From: Auanema rhodensis
Lineage: Eukaryota > Nematoda > Chromadorea > Rhabditida > Rhabditidae
Length of the DNA stretch: 64,000 bases
NCBI GenBank assembly: GCA_964057225.1
Contig: OZ059896.1
Span: 12,322,501-12,386,500, forward strand
Direction: 5' to 3'
How positions within the stretch are numbered: the first letter of the stretch is position 1; each line of letters begins with the position of its first letter. The notes beneath the pieces were generated by a model. It had not been told where the DNA came from. It ran no database searches and was given only the letters and a program-made list of their open reading frames with translations. The translations under genes and the position numbers were made by a program. Below are positions 54,652 through 64,000 of the stretch, one piece after another.

Positions 54652-55640
54652 CTTAATTATACTCATTTAATCACACTTCTGACTCTTGCCGTACAATCTC
54701 TTCCATTTCCGCTACCAATAGTAAATCAATTTTTGATATTACCAATACAAGAGAAAAGATATTAGAATTCAAAACTATTTTTTCATCTCTCACTCAGAAT
54801 TCCACATCTTGTTTTCTGCTCTCTTCTACAACTCATTTTGAAGCGAAAATTGAGATTACTATCCACAATCCTGTTCTAAAATGTAATAAGAAACATTGGT
54901 ATTACACCATGGATCATATATTCAGAACTCCTTCCGTCAAAAGGTGTTATAATAAAAGGTCATGTATTGACAAAGGTTGCAGTAAGCTTCCTTTAAATGC
55001 ATCAATTCCCGAGTTCGATCATCTCGCTAATCCAACCGAAGGTTATACTTTTTGTATGGATGCTTGTGGATGTTGGGGTTGTGGTTGTTTTTCTTGTCAT
55101 ACAGGTTGTCTCTTCTACAAAATATATCCGGAAAGAGCCACAGAAAATCTATATGAAGTTTTTTCACGTCCTTCTTGGGATATATCATTTACTCTTCTCA
55201 ATTTCATGAACATAAACAAGATATTAATTTAATTCCAGGTATTCCCCAACACTTTCATAATATATCATTGACACTCGTCTCACATTCTCTTCCTCTCTTA
55301 TCAGTTTCTGATTCCTTTCTTCGAAATGTATATAACACACAAGCAGCTCTAGCCCATGCTTCACCTCCCTCCTTTCCTATTCCCGGATTACTAGGTCAAC
55401 TACAATGCTTCAATTCATCCATTAAATCATGTTCATTTCCTTACAACGTTTGGACATGTAATGGTCATTATGAAGATCTTCATTGTACTTGTCCATCTAT
55501 TAACCATTTAGGTCTTCTTTCAGATATTTCCTCCCAGTTTCCTATCACACATGGACACACCCTTTTAAATTATTATAGTAACTCTCCGCACTTAACGTGG
55601 TTTCATATTTATCATTTAGTAGTCAATCACCTACATCCCA
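54652..55640 (+). pseudogene. Envelope, Gc-like class II fusion part, in BEL element
   Basis: A frame from about 54700 to 55232 includes a Cys-dense segment CMDACGCWGCGCF followed by CLFYKIYPER. This strongly resembles the fusion-loop region of phenuivirus Gc. After a frameshift near 55200 it continues (55175-55640) with PGLLGQLQCF, CSFPYNVWTC and LHCTCPS, matching later Gc domains in style. The stem, membrane anchor and 3' LTR are missing: it is cut at about 55640 by inverted capsid sequence. Confidence 0.65.
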
Positions 55641-56215
55641 ATTGGTGTAATACCATTGGAAGAATCTGTACAACCGAGTCCCAAACCTTCCAACATGTCA
55701 ATATATGCTGTGGCATAGGAAGATCGCCATTCCAAATTGTAAGGGCGGGTAGGTATTACCCTATTGTTGAACGTCAAGTATATATTTTTCAAATCAAACG
55801 GTTTAAAGTTGGATTGCGAATGTTTAAAAGTACCATTATAAGCGTGTGCGCCGACAAGACCTACTACAACACGTTTTCGTGTGTGAGACGTGAATAATAT
55901 TTCATTAGGTGAATCCAAGCGGTTTTCTTCTATGAAATAAGATCGCATTTTCACTGATGTCATGAGGTAGTGTATTCGATCCTTTACGAGTTTATCTTCT
56001 ATAGCCATAGCTAATCCAGCGTTTAGATCAAACTCTTGAATGAGCAAAAGTACATTGCTGATATCTACTTTCAAAGTTGGAAACTCCTCCTTTAATGTAG
56101 TATCCTTGTTTTCATTATTCCAGCCTAGAGTGTCAATTACAAAGTTATCACGGTTTGGATATGCAGTTAGCTCTATTTTTGAATAGTTTACAAACAGTCG
56201 CTCTTGATTAAACAT
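55641..56215 (-). pseudogene. Major capsid protein, C-terminal half, inverted
   Basis: Reads leftward from MFNQERLFVNYSKIELTAYP through LVGAHAYNGTFKHSQSNF to LGCTDSSNGIT, equivalent to about residues 145-355 of the capsid at 8338. The frame is open throughout. It overlaps in content the plus-strand copy at 48697-48939, so the BEL element is flanked by an inverted capsid duplication. Confidence 0.82.
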
Positions 56216-56906
56216 GATGAAGTTGATGAACTGGAAAAAAGAGAAAAATTTAATTATCGAGAATAATAATTACAGAACATCAATGAGTACATTAAATAAC
56301 TTATAGGTCAATGTATGCCAATAGTTATAATAACAAGATCATATACGAAACATATTTGAATGAACGAGCAATATCAACAAGTCTAAATAATTACTTCAGT
56401 TTGGCAGTGCAGCTTTGTTCTGAGCTGTGGGATAGGATTTCGTAACTCTTTTAAGAACTGTTTGAAGGTATCTCGACTTCAAATCTGTTGAGCTCCGGTG
56501 CACCACAATCATTTTTTCTCACACATGTTTCCCAATTCAACGTTGTTGACGATCGTAAACGATATTTTCTTTTTTTCTTCCGAATAAATATCTTTATTAA
56601 ACATTTTATAAAATGAAGATTATGAAGGAAAAGTGATTACAGCATGTGAACAAACGAGCAAAATAGCAGATTCATAATCTGCAATTCCAAACCAGAATAG
56701 AAAATACTGCATTTAACGTTCAAAATTTTTGAATTTTATATGGCAATAATTGAAAAGTCTCGTTCAAGTTTGACTCTGCGCTTGTTTTTCAATTGTACTG
56801 ATCAAGTTTACTCATAACCTTTAGACGTTTGATAGTGAAAAAATAAAAGTATCGATTGAAATTAAGTTTGAAAGTAAACAAATATTTTTCAAATAACAAA
56901 CTATAC

Positions 56907-57133
56907 GTTTCACTCTGTTTGATAGTGAAGTATAGAGTTATTGTTCAAGACTTCAAATTTGGAACAAAAACTAATGTGAATCTGTGTAACATATACCGAC
57001 CGAAACAAAAAGCAAAACTTTGAGGTTTCGCCGAGATTTGAAATTGAGTCACTATATTCAGAGATCTTATTGCTGACCACAGACACGTTTAGGCACGAAA
57101 ACTAATGTTAATGACATAACGACTCTTCCGCAT
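56907..57133 (+). repeat. 227-bp direct repeat, copy 1
   Basis: Begins GTTTCACTCTGTTTGATAG and ends near ACTCTTCCGCA. Copy 2 at 57459-57685 differs at about ten positions. Offset 552 bp. No coding capacity seen. Confidence 0.85.
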
Positions 57134-57458
57134 TTCTTATAATCTAAACATATATGTTTTTTAACCTTCCTTGTTAGTTGGGCAAAACCAAACGCTTTCG
57201 TTGCTATTTTGAGAAGAACTTTAGCAGATAAAACGATTCATCATCAGATCACAAAAAATTACATATGGGTTATATATTAACAAAGAATTAAAAAAAAAAA
57301 AAATATTTGAATAGAGAATAAATTAAGATGAAATTCAAATTGCTCAAAAGCAAACGATCCGAATTAGAGCAAAAAAAAACCTGTTATATATGTCTCATCT
57401 TATGTTTAGTTTAAAAAAATATATAATTCAATCCAGTTTAAAAATAAACAAATTTTAA

Positions 57459-57685
57459 GTTTCACTCTGTTTGATAGTGAAGTATAGAGTTATTGTTCAA
57501 GAGTTTAAATTTGGAACAAAAACTAATGTGAATCTGTGTAACATATACCGACCAAAACAAAAAGCAAAACTTTGAGGTTTCGTCGAGATTTGAAATTGAG
57601 TCGCAATATTCAGAGTTCTTATTGCTGACCACACACACGTTTAGGCACGAAAACTAATGTTAATGACATAACGACTCTTCCGCAC
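57459..57685 (+). repeat. 227-bp direct repeat, copy 2
   Basis: Second copy of 56907-57133, followed by AT-rich sequence. Confidence 0.85.
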
Positions 57686-58097
57686 TTTATAATTTTTATT
57701 TATTAAATTTTTAATCATTAAAATACATTTAAATTTCATTATTGTGATGCTCAAAAACTGAAACATTTCACTCCATCTCTTTTATTTAATCCCATATTTT
57801 GAACAATTTTATATTTCTACCATTATTTAATTTTTATTTATTAAATTTTTGAACATTAAAAAAAAATTTGATGCTCAAAAACTGAAACATTTAAATATTT
57901 TTTTTTATCGTTTTGAAACAAACTAAACATATATTTGAAACCATTTCAATTAAATAAAAAATAACAACTATAACAAACAAAAAGACATAATAATTATAAA
58001 CACAAGTTGAAACAATTAATAAATGTTCTTAAAACTATTTTTATTAAAACTTTTAAAAAAAATAAAAAAGCATGTAAACTGTTATAAATGTTGTTTC

Positions 58098-60809
58098 TTA
58101 TAGTGGTCACACCGGCGCATAAAACGCACCGGTCGTTTTACCAACGTGGTCGTTCGATCGCTCATGTTCCCACACTTGGAATCTATTGATGAACCAATGC
58201 ATGTTATCATGCCGCGGTTATTCAACGAATTCCTTGATCGTTGTCTTGCTGGAAGCGGTGTGCCTGATAAGCAAAAAGCCTTATTTTGTTTATCAATTGA
58301 GCACCCTTCCTTTGAAAAGGGCTCCATATTTATGGACTTCCGTAGAAGGGAGCATCTGGATGGCGTAGCCATTATGAATGCCATTAGCAAAGTGCAACAA
58401 TCAACACGAGAGGCTGTAATCAGCCAGGCAATGAATAGTGAGATGTATGTGTTTGATGAAAGGCCAGCGCAACCAAATCTGCTGCCTGGTGAAGATAGAG
58501 TCGGGTTTTATTTTGACCCTGAACTGAAAATACCTAGAAACATTGCCAACACTGATTCACATTGTCTGGCTAGATATGCTGTTGTGGGAATGTGGAAAGC
58601 TGATGAACTGGCCACTGCAGATGGCGATTAAAAGCGAAGGCTGCAAAACCTTCGACGCAATTACATCCTATTGCCAAATCAATCGCAGCACATCAATTTA
58701 TTAACTAGGTGTGGCATTTCTGAAAATTTATAAAACTATAATTTAATGCATCTAAACATTATTGCCAGCTGTAATACAAACTATAAGTTTGTAGTATATG
58801 CTAGATCGCTTATGTACACTACCCAGAAAATGCGTATGTACACTACCCAGAAAATATTTAAAGAAGCGGCTAGCAAATTGGTAACACTAGGTTACCGTAA
58901 TAACCACTATGATTGTATTACAGCTGGTAGTCGTTCAAAAATTTTTGACGGTATTATATGTCAACACTGTAAGTTATCTTACAATACAGTGTTGCACAGA
59001 TGTAAAGCCAAATGTAAAAAATGCCACATCTATAATTGTAATGCGATGGGGAATATGGTTAAGAGTAGCGTGAAATGTGATAGTTGTAGAGTTTTGTTTA
59101 AAACTCAAGACTTTAAAATTTTTATAGGCATTTGCGAAAAGCCTGCCGAAAATTTAAGGTATTTTGTGAAAATTTAAAGTTGTACATAACAAGCTTAAAT
59201 TCAGACATGTGTGGCGTATGATCACTATCACATGGTCCGTGCTGATAGACCGCACAATTGCAATGAAAAATTTTGCAAAAAGTGCAAACAGACAAAGCCT
59301 GAAGAGCACTCTTGTTGTTGGGTTCCACCTAACGACAAGAAGAAGGCTCAGCTAAAAAAGAAGCAAGAAAAGTACAAGGTTTGTAATTGTTATCTTTACA
59401 AATGTAATGCTTCCTTGTTTAAGCTCATATTTTATGACTTTGAAACAGTTGTGTTAAAAAACAGCACAAATGTTCATGAATATGCAGATGAACAATGGCC
59501 CAATATGGTTGTATATAATAAGTTTTGTGAAAATTGTATAGATTCTAATATATGTGAAGAATGTACAACCAAAGAGGGCCATTTTGGGTACCAGCAAGGT
59601 GATAATGGATGGTCTGTAACAGATCGTTTCCTTGATTGGTTGCTCAACTTTTCTGAGAATGATAATGCAATTTTGATTGCGCATAATGGTTCGCGTTTTG
59701 ACATACTTTTTTTTGGTGTCTTGGTTTATACATCGTGGAATATATATTGACCTCATTTTAAATGGGACCAAGATTATTAGCATGGTTGTTAAGCCTTTAA
59801 GAGGGCAAAATATTAATCTTTTATATTTTAAAGATAGTTATTTATTAGTGCCCTTACCCTTATCAGCGTTACTCAAAGCATTTGGTGTACCTGATATGAA
59901 TAAAGGACAATTTCCATTCCTCTTTAACCACCCAATAAATTATGGCAAAGTGCTACCCAAGCATTACCATTGTACTGCTTGAATGAAAGCCGAAAACCTT
60001 GCTTCATTCAATGTTTGGTATGAGGAGCGTAATCAAAGCGCGTTTGATTTTGATGAGGAGTTTCTGGAATATTGTAGGACAAATGTCCCTAACTGTATGA
60101 AAGTATATGTGAAGTTGGCCACCGCTATTACTGGCTGGAACCCTGTCATACAATGCATAACATTTGCCAGTTTTTCTTTATTCCAGGCAAGTTTTCAAAA
60201 ATGCAAGCATTGTTTAAATCATTTGTGTTTCAGTTGAAGATAAACCACATTAAAGAAAATCAAGTGGGTATTCTGCCTGAGACTGGTTGTTATGCCGGCC
60301 AGAAGCAGAGTATAATTGCCATAAAATACATAAAATGGCTAGAACAAGGATTAGGCCGCTCATTAATGCATAAGCTTAATGGTGGTGAATTTGTTGTGAG
60401 AGTAGATGGCCAACGCTATCTACTTGATGCTTATGACAGTGTGGCTAATCACGGCATTAGTGTAACCACTGTGTGGGAACACGAAATTTCTGCTCAAATG
60501 TCATCAAATGATCAAATGGCAAATGTTATGAAGGACAATGAGGTTGTAATTCGATTGGCACTTCGAGATGCCTTCACCGGCGGCCGAACTCAAACATATA
60601 AGCTTCTGGCCAAAGCTGCGGATAGATACTCACTAGAGTATGTGTACTTTTGTTCACGTTATCCATATGTAACGGCATTTCATGCCTATTACCCTGTAGG
60701 TAATCCTAAAGTGATTACTGAGGGCTTTGAGAGTTTTGAGGCATGCTGCCCATACAAGGGCCTTGTGAAATGTGACGTGCTTGCACCCACAAATTTGTTG
60801 TATCCTGTA
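58098..60809 (+). pseudogene. Protein-primed DNA polymerase B, second copy (5' two thirds)
   Basis: Starts after a TTATAG acceptor, with the N-terminal region 58146-58631 (open), then pieces 58746-59177 (zinc region, CKAKCKKC), 59211-59750 (CNEKFCKKCKQ, and FYDFETVV across a 45-bp intron at 59379-59423; AHNGSRFD) and 59677-60836. It retains what Polinton A has lost: the exo III region (EFLEYCRTNVPNC) and LRDAFTGGRTQTYKL. Motif A, however, reads EYVYFCSRYPYV, where Asp and SLYP are expected. Stops and frameshifts occur throughout. Cut by the mariner at TA 60808. Confidence 0.85.
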
Positions 60810-61860
60810 TTAGGAACACTTTTTTATTTAAAATAAGAACCAGCAACATCAATACAACTTTTCCAACGATAATATAACTTATATATACCATTATAACAAA
60901 AATCATGAGAGCGAGAGCTGACGAATTCTTCGAACGCTGTTATCGCATCTTCTCGTGTTCGAAATCGTTTCCCAGTCAAGAAGTGATCTAAGTGTTTGAA
61001 AAATGATAATCAGTGGGGGAAAGGTCTGGTAAATATAGAGGGTGAGGTAGAGTTTCATAGTTCAATTCTCCTAGTTTTTCTATTGTCTTTCTAACTATAT
61101 GTGGCCTCGCGTTGTCGTGAAGTAAAATTGGTCCTTTTCTATAGACTAATCCTGGCTTTTTCTCCAATAATTTCAGCTGCATAGGTTTCAGAAGTAATTG
61201 TTTCTCTCGAGTTCAGAAATCTATAGCGAATTAAACCTGATCTTGTCCACCAAACTGTTATCAAAATCTTCTTCTGACTAAGGCTCGGCTTTGCAAACTG
61301 TTTTGGAGCTTCTGTGCGATCAAGCCATTGTGCCTGTCTTCTTCTGTTCTGTATATAATCCATTTTTCGTCACAGGTTACTATCCGGTCCAAAAAAGATT
61401 CGGCATCACATCTTGAAACCAGTGAAAAAGCCACTTCCAATCTTCGATTTTTCTGAGCATCATTTAATTCATGTAGAACCCACTTGTCAAAGCTTTTTCA
61501 CTTTTCCAATGTTTCTCAAATGATCTAACACTGTTGTCTGTGATATTTCTAGATCTTCTGCTACACTTCTGGTAGAACTGCACGGGTCTCCTTCAACCAA
61601 GCTTTTCAGAACTTGTTCATCAACGGCAGCAGGTCGTCCAGATCGATCATTATTTTCCAAGCTCTCGTTTCCCTCTTTGAAATTCTTGAACCATCTCTGC
61701 ACCATGCGTACAAAGAAGTCATTTTGCTGAAAGCAACGTTAATTCTTTCAGCTGCTTCAACAGCTTTACGTCCTAGTTTGAACTCATACAAAAAAATTGC
61801 TCTTAAATCTCTCTTCTCCAGCATGATTTCAAAAAGCTAAAGGAAAAAAAACTCAGAATT
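60810..61860 (-). mobile_element. mariner element (DD34D), degenerate
   Basis: Inserted at TA 60808-60809 in PolB. The transposase reads leftward from 61824: N-terminal helix-turn-helix (LRAIFLYEFKLGRKAVEAAERINVAF), then 61705-61487 (VQRWFKNFKEGNESLE, GRPAAVD, SVAEDLEISQTTVLDHL), CDEKWI near 61355, ILLHDNARPH and PDLSPTDYH with the last two Asp of DD34D near 61100-61010. Frameshifts split it into at least four frames. The right terminus is not clear; the flank becomes Polinton sequence by about 61965. Confidence 0.8.
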
Positions 61861-62010
61861 AATCTACTGTTCAGAAAAGTATAAATAAGAATTAATAACT
61901 CAAAAAAATACTTATTATTATAATTTTTTCTTTATATACTGATTCATGTGTTCACGAGATAAACCTTCGAAAATAAAAATGTGGTATTATATAACTGTTG
62001 AATAAAACGT
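61861..62010. other. Mariner flank and penton/C2H2 intergenic
   Basis: AT-rich up to about 61965, then CCTTCGAAAATAAAAATGTGG, the last codons of the C2H2 gene (+ orientation), and the 3' flank of the penton gene. The rest of the C2H2 gene is absent. Confidence 0.6.
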
Positions 62011-62800
62011 TTATTTCATATTTTTAACATGTAATGTAACAACTGTAGAACCATAATTAAATTGCATAGGACGACCAAATTCATCTAAAATTTTAATACG
62101 TATGGTATCGAGTGTTTGTCTAGTGATTGGTACATAACGAATAGGATTAAATGTTTTGGCAATCATTTTACCAAATTCAGTAGGAGGTGGTACAGGTAAA
62201 CATGCAAGTAAATTAGCTTTCACATTACCAAGAATGGAATATTCTACAATATCACAATATATATACATTGTATTAATGTTATTTGAAAAATCAATGGGAC
62301 GCCTGGCTATTATTGTATCATATTGATGTTTTTATTTTCAAAACCAAGAAAATATGCAAAATCATCACCAAGCGTTGCATTCATTAATAGTCGCTTGCTA
62401 GTTACAAACTCTATGCGCTGCAATGTTTTGTTAAACTGAAATGTGGCGTCTGCGAGCATTTCCTCCACTAGCTTAGCCTCAGCCTGGCGATTATTATACC
62501 ACTTTTTAACGTCTTCATCTTTATTTATTAAACCCTTTATACGTGCTTCTTCCTTAGCTCCAAGAGGCTTTATATTGTTGGCGATAAATGATTCTCTTCC
62601 AGCATTGATTCCGCGTATTATTTCATCACCATTTGCATAGTTACCCTTGGGTATCTTTTTGAACATTTAATATAGAACAAGGAAAAATGATGTCAGTCAG
62701 CCCAATGCAATAATTATTATTGCGTAGCCTTAGTGTTTCAGGTAATCTGGTAAGAAACATTGATAATGTATTACTTTTTTCAGAGTCAACTGATTAAGAC
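62011..62800 (-). pseudogene. Penton-like gene, inverted third copy
   Basis: 62268-62011 holds the intact C-terminal part ending VTLHVKNMK. 62666-62310 holds the middle (ANGDEIIRGINAGRESF...). The N-terminal part lies around 62680-62800. Lesions: a one-base shift at about 62317, loss of about 55 bp (the FSNRKFILHL region) at 62665, and an insertion near the start codon. Much closer to the intact copy than the array copies are. Confidence 0.85.
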
Positions 62801-62879
62801 TAAGACTAATGTAAAAATCATCGACAAACCACCACTTGATACGTGTACACTATTGCAAATGAAATTATTTGCATTTTAG

Positions 62880-63427
62880 GAACATTTACAAGTGGTTGAT
62901 TATGGTTTTCAGCTTCAAACTACCAGTCAGACAACTGTAATAGGTGCTACCCAATGCGTTAAAACAACCCTCATAAAGCATATATGTGAAAATACTGCAA
63001 AGTTTTTCAACGTCCCCATTGATAGAATATTCTGGTTCGGTCAATATGTGTCATCGTCAGGTGTACCATTGAATGATGAGGGTTCAATAATTATTTAAGG
63101 GGCCTGATCCTGATTTAATAAAAAAACAAAAGGGAGTAAATACTATACTAGTGCTGGACGAAGCAAAGGAATTACTCAACAACATTTTCACAGTATGGGC
63201 TCATTACAGGAATTTGGCACTGTTTAATCTTCTGCAAGCGGCATTTTAACTGGACAGGACCAGTCGAATCAATAGTAAAAATGCTCTAGAGGCGTATGAT
63301 GATGCAATGTCTACTCCCTATAGTCATTTACTGATTGACAATCATCCTTTAACAAATGAGAAGCAGCGTATACTATCTGATATAACAGCGGAGAACCCTA
63401 TTGTTTTTAGCCAGAAATGTGTTTAGT
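62880..63427 (+). pseudogene. ATPase, second copy, decayed
   Basis: Starts near 62902 with the region GATQCVKTT, where the Gly before the Lys of Walker A is Val, and runs open to 63098. Then frameshifts, deletion of the Walker B end, an in-frame stop (63247) and loss of codons before the C-terminal NPIVF..QKCV-like end at 63427. Uninterrupted by Tc1, so it shows the pre-insertion state of the array copies. Confidence 0.82.
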
Positions 63428-63445
63428 GTTTAAAGTGCATATTCA

Positions 63446-63754
63446 ATGAGTGGTCGTATTCTGTCAAATTTCAACTTTTTGTCTTCTTGCGCCAAAACTC
63501 CTTGTTCTGTTTCCTTATTTTCTTTTGCACACATTGAGATTATTGTTGAAATTGTATTTAATATTGTGAAAAATAAAAATTTTCTTTTAACTAACAACGA
63601 ATATAAAACCCTGTTGCCCATATCTTCATTATTACGTCAAATAGCTTTGATACGCACAGCGGAAACAGCTAAATCATTATTGGCAACGCTTTCACACAAA
63701 CAATTGAAAACAATAGTTACATGTGCTATTGCCTATTTTGGTCTTAAATCATGA
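63446..63754 (+). CDS. Small conserved Polinton protein, second copy, 102 aa
   Basis: Full-length homologue of 5098-5406, with the same start (MSGRILSNFNFLSS), length and C-terminus, and about ten substitutions. Open although the ATPase before it and the gene after it are broken. Its TGA overlaps the next ATG, as in Polinton A. Confidence 0.75.
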   Translation: MSGRILSNFNFLSSCAKTPCSVSLFSFAHIEIIVEIVFNIVKNKNFLLTNNEYKTLLPISSLLRQIALIRTAETAKSLLATLSHKQLKTIVTCAIAYFGLKS

Positions 63755-64000
63755 AGCTCAACCATAAACATCGACTAATTCCTGTCGACTATTGATGATG
63801 AAACGCTGAACATAGACAACTTTAATGCTGAATTGAAGCTCTTAGGAGAGAATAAATCTATATCCGATTATAAAAAGACTGAACTATACAAAGACTTGAT
63901 TGCTGGTCTTAAAAATTATAGAGAAAGTGTAGATGCGCCCATATCAGTACAAGTGGAAAATGCTGATCCACCTCTATTGCCAGAATACAAGTTGCCAAGA
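63751..64000 (+). pseudogene. 236-aa Polinton protein, second copy, start only
   Basis: Begins MKLNHKHRLIPVD and stops at a TGA after about 14 codons, owing to a short insertion near 63793. Downstream, the homologous frame resumes (ETLNIDNFNAELKLL...) with further changes to the window edge. Continues beyond the window. Confidence 0.75.

Larger units (their letters stand above)
49122..55640 (+). mobile_element. BEL/Pao retroelement with envelope, 3' truncated
   Basis: Order: LTR-like 49122-49244, primer-binding-site-like TGGCGACCACG, gag, pol (RT, RNase H, integrase), and a two-part envelope of phenuivirus type. It ends without a 3' LTR at about 55640, where inverted Polinton capsid sequence begins. 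Several stops and frameshifts make it inactive. It lies between two inverted copies of the same capsid gene part (48697-48939 and 55975-56216). Confidence 0.85.
56216..58097. other. Non-coding, AT-rich, with a 227-bp direct repeat
   Basis: No gene found on either strand. Most of it is AT-rich and matches nothing else in the window. The only structure seen is the direct repeat listed separately. Near its end the sequence may correspond to the region upstream of PolB in Polinton A. Confidence 0.5.

Noticed and set aside
1..64000. tRNA, rRNA or other structured RNA genes
   Set aside because: I looked for tRNA-like boxes and rRNA-like stretches and saw none I could support; this is by eye only and a covariance-model scan would be decisive.

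Overview
This is eukaryotic DNA from an AT-rich invertebrate. It is built almost entirely of mobile elements and endogenous virus-like sequence, and I see no ordinary host gene. Every intron I could define by reading frame is 38-46 bp, with GT/AG borders and mostly a T-rich acceptor. That, the Tc1/mariner abundance and an env-bearing BEL/Pao element point to a nematode. This is inference; other small-intron invertebrates are possible.

Layout, left to right. (1) 1-961: right tip of one Polinton/Maverick, loose 55-bp repeats and an LTR-like promoter module. (2) 962-15824: an internally deleted Polinton derivative (B, target duplication CTCATC). Its left terminal repeat was hit by a large Polinton (A, 996-14864, target duplication CACGCC). 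A has about 940-bp terminal inverted repeats and, in order: a two-exon Cys-rich gene, integrase with chromodomain, two conserved small proteins, packaging ATPase, penton-like minor capsid, C2H2 protein, adenain-like protease, pVI/pX-like protein, double-jelly-roll capsid, protein-primed DNA polymerase B, and a spliced gene with a SUMO-interaction-like motif. Integrase, ATPase, penton, C2H2 and the small proteins look intact. Polymerase, protease, capsid and pVI-like genes carry deletions or frameshifts. (3) 15788-24248: a 4.29-kb direct tandem duplication carrying two dead Tc1 transposases and the tip of B. (4) 24249-28093: fragments of a Ty3/gypsy pol, a Tc1-like element and a retroviral-type env and protease, all spliced into penton gene fragments. 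(5) 28094-30441: a nearly intact hAT element with a seven-exon transposase and 8-bp target duplication. (6) 30442-46956: a head-to-tail array of about 3.6 units of 4.58 kb. Each full unit has broken Polinton ATPase and penton pieces, a Tc1, and an inverted gag-env block without pol. (7) 46957-64000: further rearranged Polinton pieces, broken by a BEL/Pao element (49122-55640) with a phenuivirus-like Gn/Gc envelope and by a mariner (60810 onward).

Polinton genes would have worked as a virus-like set: integrase and polymerase for mobility and copying; ATPase, protease, capsid, penton and pVI-like protein for particles. Here the set is decayed, but several small accessory genes stay open in two copies. 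Most notable are the two spliced accessory genes at the ends of A, the palindromic ATPase/penton promoter, perfect fold-back hairpins at rearrangement junctions, and envelope genes of two unrelated viral types lodged among Polinton fragments.
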